Shown piece after piece: positions 22,446 to 32,763 of a stretch of DNA of 46,185 nt (positions within the stretch are counted from its first letter, which is position 1; every line of letters starts with the position of its first letter). Below the pieces are notes generated by a model. That model saw only the letters and a program-made list of their open reading frames with translations. It had not been told where the DNA came from and did no database searches. Source of the DNA: Oehlia diaphana (taxonomy: Eukaryota; Glomeromycota; Glomeromycetes; Glomerales; Glomeraceae); contig QZLH01000853.1 of assembly GCA_003833135.1 (NCBI GenBank), positions 1 to 46,185 of the forward strand. The letters are read 5' to 3'. The position numbers were made by a program, and so were the translations under genes.

Positions 22446-25400
22446 ATGAGTGATATATCCGTAAAAATTAGTGATAATGATAAATTCATTATCAATAAAA
22501 ATATAAATATTAATAATAACGCCGATAAACCACATAATGGTAAACCTATTACTATTATGAGAGTATCACCAAATGGAAAGTATCTCGTTACCTATAGTAA
22601 AGATGATGAATCAATTGTTGGTTGGAATATTGCAAATGTAGAGGAAGGTCAACTTAAATCAGACTACAGTCGTACTCATAAAGGTCATCATGAAATAGAA
22701 GAAATATGTGTTTCTGATGATAAAAAACTCGCGTATATCCATGATATATATTTAGGTAAGTCATAAGCGATAATTATTTAATATTGTTTATAGTAATAGA
22801 CTAATAATATTCATTTTCATTTTTTATTAGAAATAATTGATATTAACAATAATCAAATAATTGAATTAAATGCAAAAATTAGTCACCTCAAATATCATTA
22901 TTGCACCTTTAATTTAAAAGGTGAATTTATTTTTTGTAACGATGTTAAGAACAGACATCGTATATATCATAAAATAATTTGGGTTTATTCCACACAAACT
23001 AAATGTAATAAATGGATATGTAAAGGAATTTACAAGATACCCAAAGATTTTGAATTGATTAGCATATCAAAATATGATAAACTTTATTTATTCTCAAATA
23101 ACAACATTTATGAATGGAATATTCTCACTGAAAAAAGTGTAAGAGTATTTGGCGGCGATGAGATATATAAAAGAGAGGAATTTTATAAGGTAAAGAAATT
23201 ATTTTAAAAATATTTGAATATTCCATATATATAATAATTAATTATTATAAATTAATAGCATGATTTTAGATGGAGAATTAAAAAAGATATCAGAATTTCC
23301 AGTAATGTAAAGTTTATATATTTAAGAATCAAGAATAAAATTATAATATATTCAATTGAATTGAAAATTCCTATTGTTTCTTCACTGGATATAAGTAATG
23401 GTATTAGTATTATTATACTTTAGTATTTTTATTATTAACGTTAAAATAAATTGTTTATTTTTCTCCATTTAGGTATTCAATCATATAATAATCTTCTGAA
23501 TATTCCCGAATTATATACCTTATTACTTCCCGATGAACTGATTCATGATGATGTTTTATCAAGTAATAGAATTTGGAATTCTATCATGGAATATTATTGG
23601 AAAGAATGTTTAAACCATTTAGAAAAGCATTATCAGCTACAAAAAAAATTTCAACCTGATAGTTCAACAATTCCTCAATTTATATTTGATATTAAAACCA
23701 AATACACATTTGGAATTCTGGATGGATACGTTTGGAAGATTAAACTTGAAGAAAGGATATCAAAAGTGAATGAAAATAATAATAAATTAAATAATGAAAT
23801 AATTGATAAAGGTTTGGACTCTGAAGATTCAAGTTCTGATGATGAAGTCGATAAAATTATTGATTCTGATATGCGTACTAGTAGTTATGTTGAAAATAAG
23901 GAAATATATAAATACTTAAACATTTATCTATTTAATCCATATATGAGTACTATAAATGCAAGTTTTCAAGAATTTAGTGAAATAAACGAATTGAGTACTA
24001 AAAATACTAAACAAGTGTTAATTCAAAATTCAACAAAATGGGTGATAAAATCTACTGGCGGAGAATTGAAGTTGTTAATTTTTAAAAAAAACATAATTAA
24101 TAAACGGAATAAATGGAAATTAATCTGCATGAGAATAGATAAATTTAATGTACAAGAATATGATTTATATGAATTTCACAAGCGTTTTTTGCATGGGAAT
24201 AAGCTATTAAGTGAAAATGATATTCTAATATTAACAAAAATTGGCCTTTTTATTTATCATTTTAATGAAAATAACAACTTTATTTCTTTAAATTATTTTT
24301 ATTATATGAATTTAAATATATATAACAAATATGAATTAATGAAAAACTTACAGTACCATTATAAAAAGTCATTTTCAAAATCCACTTTACCATTACCAAA
24401 CTATAATAGTTTTAAATTGAGTGACAAGTGGGTTCTATATGTTAAAGACAATAGAGAAAGTCTTTTGAAATATGGGGTTGAATTATTATCATTTGCAATT
24501 AAAGAACATAGATTAGAACTTATGGATGATATATATAGAAAATGTATAATTCACTTTAAAGAAGATTTAAGAAATAATAAGATTTTCTTAAGTATCATTA
24601 CTTCTACAATACCATTATTGAATGAATATTATCCAGAGTATATTTTAAGATATTCATTAGAAACAACCATGGTTATAGATTCTTTATCTTATACCATAAA
24701 ATATCAAGATAATAATTTACATCTTTATTCTTTTCATTATCCTCAAATAATTAATTTAACTAAATCTATTTTATGGACAAAATACATTATATTATATCAT
24801 AAATTATATATAAAGCATTATGCATTGTTTATTATATTAAATGTTATTCAATGTTTATTATTGCTCTTAATTTTACCTATTTCACCTATTTTTTTGGTCA
24901 CATTTTATATATCATCAAAATACCATTTTATTAATGATTTTAATATTAGATTATACAAAAATAATGTAGTTGATATAGCATTACTTACTGATAATATCTT
25001 TGGTACAATATTCAATGAGTATGATATATTTGCTTCCTTTTACTTTTATATTAATGATAATTTTTTAAAATATATGTCAAAATCAACAACACCAACAATT
25101 ACTTTCATGATTCCTTATATTAAATTTGTTAATTATCCACAAAATTATAATTGGTTTTGGGAATTCATTAGACCTCAATCTAGTTTATTTGTTAAAATAA
25201 TAAGTGAAAATATATACAAAACATGGGATGGTGAAGCATTAATTAATTTTAAATGGAATACCTATGGAAAATATTATTATGTGATGATTTGGATGTCATT
25301 TATAGCTTTACTTGGATGTTTTAATGTTACTGCAACAATTCCTCAGCAATATATTAGCAAAGATGTTCAAAAGCAACTTTTAATCACTTCAATTATACTT

Positions 25401-26707
25401 GGGTTTATTCATCTTAGTTTTGAAATTCGTCAAATAATTTATAATCCTATTAAGTGGATCTGTAATTTTTGGAATATTTTTGGTAATTTTGAATATTTCT
25501 TTTTAATTATTTGAATACTTTAACTGGTAAAATTTCATAAGTGATTAATCATTTTATTTATATTATAGATATAATTGCATATGTACTTCCAATTTTCACT
25601 TCTATTTATTGGATTCAAACAGATGTTAGAAATATTCAATTACTTTCATTTTCATGCCTTTTTTTAGATATAAAATTTCTGTTATTTTTTAGAGTATTTG
25701 AATCTTTTGGCATATATTTTGCAATTATTATTAGTGTTGCAAAGCAAATTGTTTATTTCTTAGTAGTCTTATTAATCATCATTATTAGTTTTGCACATGC
25801 ATTTTATATCTTATTATCACCAACAGAGATCGATTTTTCATTTAAGGAAAATGATCCTAATAATCCTTGGAATATTGTTCCTACTTACAAAGAAGTACTT
25901 AATAACGGAGCAATCAATTCTAATTCATATATTATTCAACAACCAGATGATAATACAAATATGTTTACAGATTATAGAACTTCTCTCTTTGCAATGTATT
26001 TATTTTTAACAGGTATATTTAAATTATTGTACTTATATGTACTTATAATATTTTTATCTCAATTTAGATACATTTATTATTATCATTATTAGGTGATTCA
26101 AGTGCATTATCCAATTGGTCATATATAAATAATCCATCACTTGTAATATTAATTGTCTTGTTTTCACTCTTGATTGTTGTGTATCTTATGAATTTGTTTA
26201 TTGGATTACTTAATATGGCAATTGCAAAAGATAATAATAGAGTTTCATATTTAATACAGAAAGCTGAGGTATATCAAATTATTATTTCATATGACTTTTG
26301 TATAAAAAAATTATTCTAATTTTTTCCTTTTCTCATAGATTTTGGCCGAGATTGAGTTATTATACCTTTTACCAAATCAGAGACGTTGGAAAGCATGGTT
26401 TCCTGAAACAATGTATGTTAATACATATTATTTCTTTTAGGTTAATAAAAAAATGATTTTATCATGGTACTAATAATAGTTAAAACTAATTTATTCTTCA
26501 AGATATTATTATGCTAATTTTGATAAGATCCATAAAGAAGTTAAAAAATTAATTAATGACGGTCAATGGGATGCTAATGAATTTTTGGAGATAAGAGAAA
26601 TGAAGCAAGATTTACTAAACAAACTCAATATTCGAAATGACGAGACTGACCAGCAATTATTAAAAGAAATACGAGAAATCTTATTAAATAATAAGAAAAA
26701 TAAGTGA
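22446..26707 (+). CDS. Beta-propeller / TRP-like ion channel protein
   Basis: Predicted membrane cation channel of a family greatly expanded in Rhizophagus-type fungi. Eight exons (22446-22755, 22831-23189, 23259-23400, 23473-25482, 25569-26012, 26093-26268, 26339-26412, 26503-26707) give exactly 1239 aa with no stop. Residues 1-700 are soluble: the start holds a WD-like blade (MRVSPNGKYLVTYS..D..IVGWNI) and the rest further propeller-like strands; an acidic SEDSSSDDEVD loop lies near residue 380. From about 718 on there are at least six hydrophobic segments (about 718-750, 872-890, 905-925, 941-957, 966-1030, 1104-1132). A pore-helix/filter-like LFLTGDSS (about 1085-1092) precedes the last one, which ends NLFIGLLNMAIA, as in TRP-type S6. 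The tail (about 1170-1239) is a charged coiled coil suited to tetramer assembly. Ion selectivity and gating cannot be read. The intron splitting TG|D inside the filter is notable. Confidence 0.85.
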
Positions 26708-27188
26708 AATTCTAGTTTATTATTAGGCCATATAAATAAAATTGTTAGTTTCTCATCAGCGGCTGGGTCACATGAACGTCACGAAAAATCACTTTTTTAT
26801 TTTTTTTGTCACATGATACCGACCGGGTCCAAAAAATTTTAAAATAAATATTTTTTTTTATTATTATTTAATTTATATAGTACTAATTGATCTTAAATTT
26901 TTCATGTGGGTCACCGGATAGGAAAAAAAATTATTAAAATAATAAATTTTTTTCCCGGGTCATCGGATAGGAAAAAAATTTATTACAGCTGTTTTCATAA
27001 GACCTGGGACAAAATAAATTTTTGAACCCGACCGCCGACCCACCGATCCGGTTCAGTTATTATCTGTTATTTATTTTACTGTCTTAAGTTTTATTTGAAA
27101 TATAAAAAAAAATTTTTTTTATCGCCAAAAACTAATTATCTATTTTGGGAAATGATCAGCAAAATTTGTCATGTGATCAAGAATTTTC
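26708..27188. repeat. Degenerate transposon-derived sequence
   Basis: GGGTCACCGGATAGGAAAAA at 26908-26927 recurs as GGGTCATCGGATAGGAAAAA at 26956-26975. GACCGGGTCC near 26822 is roughly mirrored by GACCTGGGACAAAATAAA at 27001. CACGAAAAATCAC and TTTTTTGTCACATG (26776-26815) match the repeat at 10031-10075. No ORF. Ends of a single element could not be fixed. Confidence 0.5.
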
Positions 27189-27198
27189 TGGGGTTCAG

Positions 27199-27876
27199 AT
27201 CTTCCCCAGCGTCGCCCCAAGATTTCTGGGGACAGAAATTTTTGTGGTAAAAAAATTATTTTTCACGCCCCCTTAAACATCACTGGTCACGTGGGGTGGA
27301 ATTTTACTTTAGAAATCTTAGGGCGATACTGGGCAGAGACCCGGAAATATTCCATTATTATAATAAAAAGAATAAAACGGAATTTTAGTGAATTTTGATA
27401 ATTTTATTCCGACACGTGACAATTAGCCAATCATAAATGCAGATCATCGGAATAAATTTAATGTCTCCGAAAAAATTTTTTTTAATGTTAAAATGCCCAT
27501 CAATATTTCTTACGCAGGAATGGTCAATATATATTAATATTAATTGAATTAAATGAATTTTGGAATAAAGTTTCATTACAGCTTCCTCTTTTAGAAAAAA
27601 TTGCGCGAAATTATATTTGGTTACCAATCTCTTCCTGCGCAGTATAAAGAAGTTTTTCCGCGTATAATAAAATTTTAGATGATGATAGACAAAATCTAAA
27701 TCCAGAATCACTTAAATTCCTTACTATTTATGTACTTAATAAATAATCAAATAGCAATAAATAACTATAATGATTAGTAAAATTTATATCGGAATAAATC
27801 GGAATTTTTACTGTTATCGTGATAAATATTTCTGATTTGATATCGGAATTTTTCCGGGTCTCTGTACTGGGGTAAA
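27199..27876. mobile_element. Outer MITE, split by an inner insertion
   Basis: Flanked by a perfect 10-bp direct repeat TGGGGTTCAG (27189-27198 and 27877-27886). The left end ATCTTCCCCAGCGTCGCCCC and AAGATTTCT (to 27226) is the inverted complement, with a few mismatches, of AGAAATCTTAGGGCGATACTGGG (27311-27333) continued by GGTAAA at 27871-27876. The inner element (27334-27864) separates the two parts of this right end. Removing it leaves a MITE of about 140 bp. A 9-11 bp target duplication is typical of Mutator-like elements. Confidence 0.8.
27334..27864. mobile_element. Inner hAT-like MITE, 531 bp
   Basis: Terminal inverted repeats CAGAGACCCGGAAATATTCC (27334-27353) and the complement of 27845-27864 agree at 19 of 20 positions. 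The target duplication TACTGGG is present on both sides (27327-27333, 27865-27871); an eighth base is ambiguous (C versus G). CAGAG ends and 7-8 bp duplications point to hAT-type elements. Internal sequence is rich in CGGAAT / ATTCCG words near both ends and has no transposase; the 108-codon minus ORF across it is AT-rich noise. Confidence 0.82.
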
Positions 27877-27886
27877 TGGGGTTCAG

Positions 27887-28100
27887 TATGTGACACGTGA
27901 TATGACATTACGGTGTGGAATTTACAGTCTTGTACTGTAAGTGTAACATGTGTAGAGACAACAAATATAGTTTGGTCTTTTTGTTCTTCAATGAGATGAT
28001 TAATTTCATCTCCAAGGGTAAGCATTTCAGCAGCAAGTTGTGTTTCTCTAAACATTTGACTTGTTAATTTCTTTATTTCCCAATTGTTTATCCTGTTTTT
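27887..28100 (-). other. Exon-like fragment, unknown
   Basis: On the minus strand an open stretch reads MFRETQLAAEMLTLGDEINH LIEEQKDQ and continues to HTVMSYHVS before entering the MITE. Its codon use looks more protein-like than its surroundings and a possible acceptor lies near 28090. No domain recognised. The MITE insertion probably truncated whatever gene this was. Confidence 0.35.
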
Positions 28101-28649
28101 ATAAGAAAAAGTTTATAGATTTGATTTGTCAAATAATCAAAATATAAAAACATACAGATCTCTACAACTACTCTTATTAATTACAAACTCAGTATCTATT
28201 GTTAATACAGGTACATCATCAATGATTAGCTTAATTATTAGACTGCAGTGAAGGTTGCTATTAGATTTAAATTAAGTGCAAAATTTAAGGAACTTTGGAA
28301 CACATCATAAATTCAAAATGCTTTTTACCATGACAATATTCATTTATTTTATGTAAATCAGAAAAAGTATGATGATATATATGCCACTAAATTATTCTAT
28401 CGAATAAAAACTGATGCCATTATAAATCTTCGTCCAAATTAATGGCAAGCCAAAGGAGCAGACCCTCACTTGTTGATTCCTACCATCCCTGTGTCCTGAC
28501 CGACACAGGTCAGCATAGGCAAAATTACAATGAAAACAGGCGAACAGAAAATAAATAAAAAAAAAGAATTCGAGCTATTTATACTTAAATACTCATATAT
28601 AGAATAGTGCATTTTTTTAAAGGTCTATAATTGCTTTTCTTTTGAAAAG
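28101..28649. other. Intergenic, no gene seen
   Basis: AT-rich. At 28484-28515 a compact pair of overlapping inverted repeats (TGTGTC CTGACC GACACA and CTGACC GACACA GGTCAG) stands in a GC-richer patch; no function inferred. Confidence 0.4.
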
Positions 28650-29806
28650 ATGTGATTGCGTTAATCTCGTAAAGGAGTAGAGAGATATATAACGGTAACA
28701 ACTGATGAAGCTGAAGCTTCAGAATCATCTGAATTTGTAGATAGCATATCATCATCATGCAGAGGTGTTAAAGAATGTTTACATTTAGATCCATATGTTC
28801 GTTTAAAATAAGTCAATGGATTGTTGATAATTTGTTAGTCTTTTGTTGAAACGACAAAAAAACCAGAGTTGCTAGCTTTTGTGGTAACGTCTTCTATATA
28901 AATGGGCATGTACATTTTTGTGAAAATTGCTGATATAATTGAATAACTTTATTATATCCGTAATTGTATTGAAGGAGTGAGCTGACATCAAAATGATGTC
29001 TAACTTTGTAATCAAAAAGGTTAATATTATATGTTCAGTGTTAAAATAAATGAGGATCTCCTCATAAATCAGACGGTAAAATTATAAAGGTTTTTTTCAG
29101 TTTGTTTCTCTTCTTAATGTGACGTAGCCAATTTTTAGATCTTTGGAGCATTTATTTTGGGTGTTTTGGGTGGTCAGGGAATCGTTCTTTAATCTTCAAA
29201 AGATTAACAAAAATTTGTTTGTCATTTTATCAGATAAATGTTGTATCTTCTTGAAGACCACAGGTGATCGTGGTTGAGCTGTGGGTTCCTTTAAGATAAA
29301 TGGTTTGATTGATCAACTACTAGCTTGTTGATTTAGTAGTTAGTACACTTGTGGTCAGACAATTCCATCGTTATATTTGCTGCAGCGAGCGAACCAAATC
29401 AAAATTTAAGGTTCGAATATTCTTTATAATATGGATGCTTAATCTCGAAGGTTTTGTCGTTCTTGTAGATAGGAGACATGGCATGTTCTAAAATGGCATT
29501 TTTTCCTCCAACATAATTATTGTATTTGCGCATGGTGACTGTATAATTAACGCCAAGGCGTTAAGGCCAATATTTATCTTTTAAAATGTACAATGTGCCA
29601 CTGCCATGTGTATCACAATTAAGGTAAGGGTTGATTCTTACAGTACGGAAGGAAAAGTACTGAATTTTGCAGGGACGATATAAGTGAACGATAGCTTGGG
29701 TGGCCTTGAGAGGTTTGTTAGTGGTAGCGTTTTCTTGGCAAACTGACTTCTGAGAAGACTTCGTAGACATAGCAGGAGAGTAAAGTGGTCCTATATCTGA
29801 TAGCAC
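28650..29806 (-). pseudogene. Decayed gene of unknown family
   Basis: Open from 29806 (with Met at 29770: MSTKSSQKSVCQENATTNK) to a TAA at 29561; the protein-like reading continues in frame past it (RLGVNYTVTMRKYNNYVGGK, then EHAMSPIYKND, to YSNLKF) before another stop near 29405. Further on, KPFILKEPTAQPRSPVVFKK and, nearer the 3' end, YMPIYIEDVTTKASNSGFFV, stop, PLTYFKRTYGSKCKHSLTP and an acidic Ser-rich tail ending near 28660 are readable in changing frames. GC content is higher than in the flanks. I do not recognise the family. It could be a host gene or the gene of a transposon. Confidence 0.55.
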
Positions 29807-30017
29807 TGTGGTAATGATTTTGTTTCCAACTTTTATTACAAAGAAAATATGGTAAAAAAAAAAGAAAAAGTTTATAAAATATATTAAAACAGTATGTGTT
29901 GCTAGATATTCAACTCTTCTGAGAAAGTGGAAACGAAGTTCTTGTTGTATTTACAAAAAATAGACTTTTTTACCATAATAATTCTAAATAATAGTAAAAA
30001 CTTATTCTTGTAATTGG
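29807..30017. other. Spacer, no gene seen
   Basis: AT-rich spacer between the decayed gene and the long hairpin; nothing recognised. Confidence 0.4.
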
Positions 30018-30149
30018 GTGTTGTGACTGAAATTGAAATCTAGCTGATCTTTAAATGAAATTAAAATTTGACGATCAATTAAAAATTTCAATTTTACATA
30101 CAGCATTTGAATTTAAAGATCAGCTAGATTTCAATTTCAGTCACAACAC
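30018..30149. repeat. Perfect 39-bp inverted repeat with 54-nt loop
   Basis: 30018-30056 and 30111-30149 are exact complements over 39 bp (outer end GTGTTGTGACTGAAATTG). The loop holds a second, imperfect pair (GAAATTAAAATT against AAATTTCAATTTTA). If transcribed, the RNA would fold into a long unbroken hairpin. As DNA it may be a fold-back MITE. Complete identity of the arms suggests recent origin or gene conversion. Confidence 0.9.
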
Positions 30150-30630
30150 AGAAAACCGTAATGATCATCTGATCAAGATAATTATGACGAGTCTGTATGA
30201 CAGATGACAGTATTAATACAAACATTTTTTCTTTCACTCGAGTTTTGCTTAACTCTTCCGAAAACTATTGGCTTTATTGTTTTTAGTTCTAGTGGTCAAT
30301 TCATACTTCGATAATACACCCATTTTGGAGTGGTCATATCTTGGTTTTTTAAAAGCTTTGAAGCCTTACTGGATATCTGATTCAAACTTAAATTGAGAGC
30401 CAAAATTCAATATGGAGGAAGTGATATTTAGCTTACTTAAAGAACTTACTGAGTGTAAAAGAGAAACAAGGCTTGCAAGTCGGAGATAATAAGGAACAAT
30501 ATGAATTTGCAACTCTTCTTTTGCGGCAGGTCCGTCACCTTCTATAGTTACTGAACTGTCAAAGGCAATATTTCGCAGACAACAGGGGGTATTATAGGGG
30601 TGCCGTTCCTCCGTTTCGTTCATCTGTTGC
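30150..30630. other. Unassigned DNA
   Basis: A 94-codon minus ORF (30366-30650) is moderately protein-like (KEELQIHIVPYYLRLASLVS) and GC-richer than its surroundings, but its N-terminus lies in the minisatellite and no family is recognised. Confidence 0.35.
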
Positions 30631-30703
30631 GGGGTGCATGTGGGGTGCATGTGAGGTGCATGTGAGGTGCATGTGGGGTGCTCGTTGGGTGCTCATGGGT
30701 GCT
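30631..30703. repeat. 11-bp minisatellite A (GGGGTGCATGT)
   Basis: GGGGTGCATGT x2, GAGGTGCATGT x2, GGGGTGCTCGT, then two decayed units. On the minus strand it would encode a His-Pro-Thr repeat. GC-rich against an AT-rich background. Confidence 0.85.
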
Positions 30704-30758
30704 GTTCCTTGCGCGTTCCTTGCGCGCTCCTTGCGTGTTCCTTGCATATTCCTTTGTG
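30704..30758. repeat. 11-bp minisatellite B (GTTCCTTGCGC)
   Basis: Five head-to-tail units GTTCCTTGCGC, GTTCCTTGCGC, GCTCCTTGCGT, GTTCCTTGCAT, ATTCCTTTGTG, directly abutting array A. Same period, unrelated unit, with decay toward the right end. Confidence 0.85.
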
Positions 30759-30945
30759 ACAACAGTTCAATCTCGTCATATTGAAAATTCCTAACCCTTT
30801 GTCTGTTTTTTAGAAAGAATCTGAAACGGGAAACTTTTGGAAAATTGTCGAAGTAGATAGAGATCTAGAAAATGAGTTAGAAAACAAAAAGGTGAATATC
30901 ATATATTTTAGTTAATGATGTCGAATACATCCTCACTTGATTATA
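30759..30945. other. Exon-like orphan stretch
   Basis: A plus-strand segment at about 30814-30892 between a TTTTTTAG acceptor-like and a GTGAAT donor-like site reads KESETGNFWKIVEVDRDLEN and is open throughout. No partner exon found, so it is probably a leftover exon. Confidence 0.3.
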
Positions 30946-31079
30946 GGGTATGATACGAAATCTCAAAGCTCAAAATTCTGAAAATTCCGAACTGCGCAGC
31001 ATTATGTTTTATGCTGGCCAATCTTTCGAGATTTTGTACCATTCAGGATTTTGACATTCAGGATTTTGTACGGATCCCC
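30946..31079. mobile_element. Short MITE with GGG-TAC-AAATC ends
   Basis: The left end GGGTATGATACGAAATCTC is the approximate inverted complement of GATTTTGTACGGATCCCC at the right end (to 31079). Inside, GATTTTG(T)AC and CATTCAGGATTTTG occur twice in tandem at the right side. About 134 bp, no ORF. Target duplication not clear. Confidence 0.6.
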
Positions 31080-32028
31080 TTAACCTAAGTGTTTTTCAAT
31101 CTAACTGTGGATCTCTAATGGCGTAGTAAAAGTCATGATCGTCTCAGTCCGATTGACATACCAGTACTATTGTATATTGTGTCTTTCATATAATTCGTAT
31201 AAATAAAACTAGTAAAATACACGAAAAAAGAAAATTTGATTTTATTTATTTACTTTTTCTTAAGAAAATTTCTAAGGAACTTACATTATTTATACCTTAT
31301 AACATAGATTTAATAGTGCAAATAAATGAAATATTGATAAAATTATTCAATTTTTCATTTTATACCGCCGTTAAAAATAAACAATAAATTAATTGTCTTC
31401 TCGACTTATTCAGAGACTTGTATTTATATAAACAGCATTTTATTTTTAGTTGTGCCCCGTAAAAAAATTTTATCCAAATAATTCTTTTATATTTTCTATA
31501 AGACGAATAATTTTGACTTTCGAGGTTACTAATCTTTGTGATAACTAAATATGCTTCATTTACGAAAAATATTGGAACACTAACTATATTGATAAGAGAA
31601 GAAAATATTAAAACTAAATCCGGTTTTACTCCAGTACACAAACTTGATATAAGTGATACGATTTGAACCAGTCTGATGTTTCATAGCATCGAAACTGAGT
31701 CAGCTTATGTCAGAATTATCAAAATAAAATTTATCAAACTGGATGTGAGAATATATTCTGGTGGATTTCGCACAGCTTCAATGCTTTATCATATTTGATA
31801 AGATAAACTTTTAATTTCAAAAATAATAAATGTATTAATAACTGAATTTTTATATTTACATGAAAAATAGGAACATTTCTTAAAATGACACTGGTCGGAA
31901 TAAGTTACCTCTGATTTTCCCCTGCGAAGTGCATTTTCACGTGATCATCCATTTTATTAATCACAAGGCATCACACCCACCTCTAAACGCGAAATACTAT
32001 GAATTTGTTTTTCGAGTGGGCAAAAACT
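31080..32028. other. AT-rich stretch, no confident gene
   Basis: A 93-codon minus ORF (31360-31641) has a hydrophobic start (LVLIFSSLINIVSVPIFFVN) and could be one exon of a membrane protein, but no splice partners or family are evident. The rest holds nothing I recognise. Confidence 0.35.
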
Positions 32029-32105
32029 TATTTGTCACACATTATTTGTCATCTGCACTTTCACGTGCAACTGCATAATGGCGAATGCCGGCCCTGTAGA
32101 CGCTT
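32029..32105. repeat. Dispersed GTCAC-rich repeat, copy B
   Basis: Second copy of the motif pair seen at 10133-10188: ATTTGTCACACATTATTTG followed about 30 bp later by ATGCCGGCC. Here a CACGTG site lies between the two motifs. Confidence 0.65.
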
Positions 32106-32516
32106 TTTTTCACAGTTAGTTGTCACCTCTGAGATCACATGTGATATTAGGATAATTGAAAATCACATGCAATTTTTTCAATTTAACATGATTAATCAAA
32201 AAAAAAAAAAAAAATGCCACAATTGATTAGTAATTTATAAAATATCTTGCTTTATTATTGACATATTTATGTATTTGCGAAAAAAGACAATAAGATTTCC
32301 AAAAAAAAGCTTACTGCTACTATCACTATTTGATCGGTTCTGTCGATCACATTGGTCCGTTTTAGCTCGAGTTCTACAAGTCGATACACAATTTTACTTC
32401 AAGTAATAAATAAACTTTAATCCCTGTTAATAATAAAAAAAATTTTATAGTAGAAAAGAAAAAAAAAAAATTTTTTCGTCCTACAAACTGACAAGCTGAT
32501 TTTTTAATGGATGCTC
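32106..32516. other. Upstream region of the small gene at 32764
   Basis: AT-rich with A-tracts at 32199-32213 and 32457-32470. No gene seen. Confidence 0.4.
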
Positions 32517-32524
32517 TATAAATA
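32517..32524 (+). promoter_or_regulatory. TATA box (TATAAATA)
   Basis: TATAAATA sits 240 bp upstream of the ATG at 32764, followed about 30 bp later by a pyrimidine-bounded AGTCAGTCC start-like region. This would give a long leader that ends in an A-rich tract right at the start codon. It is the clearest core promoter in the window. Confidence 0.55.
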
Positions 32525-32763
32525 AACGAGGACTGCGCGAATATAGTCAGTCCTTTTATTTTCGTTTTTCACTTTTAGATTAATTTAACGCGAGCAATAA
32601 TTTATTAAAAAATATTCTTTGTATTTTCCTGGATAATCTTTAACAACTTCGTTACGCTAAATATTATACAATTTTGCTTTTTAGCAATAATCGTTCGACC
32701 TTACATTTTATTCAACAAAATTTCACGTAAAAAAGAAAGAAAGAAAGAAAAAAAAAAAAAAAA

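Noticed and set aside
25791..26009. Second plus-frame ORF of 72 codons
   Set aside because: It overlaps channel exon 5 in another frame and has no independent support.
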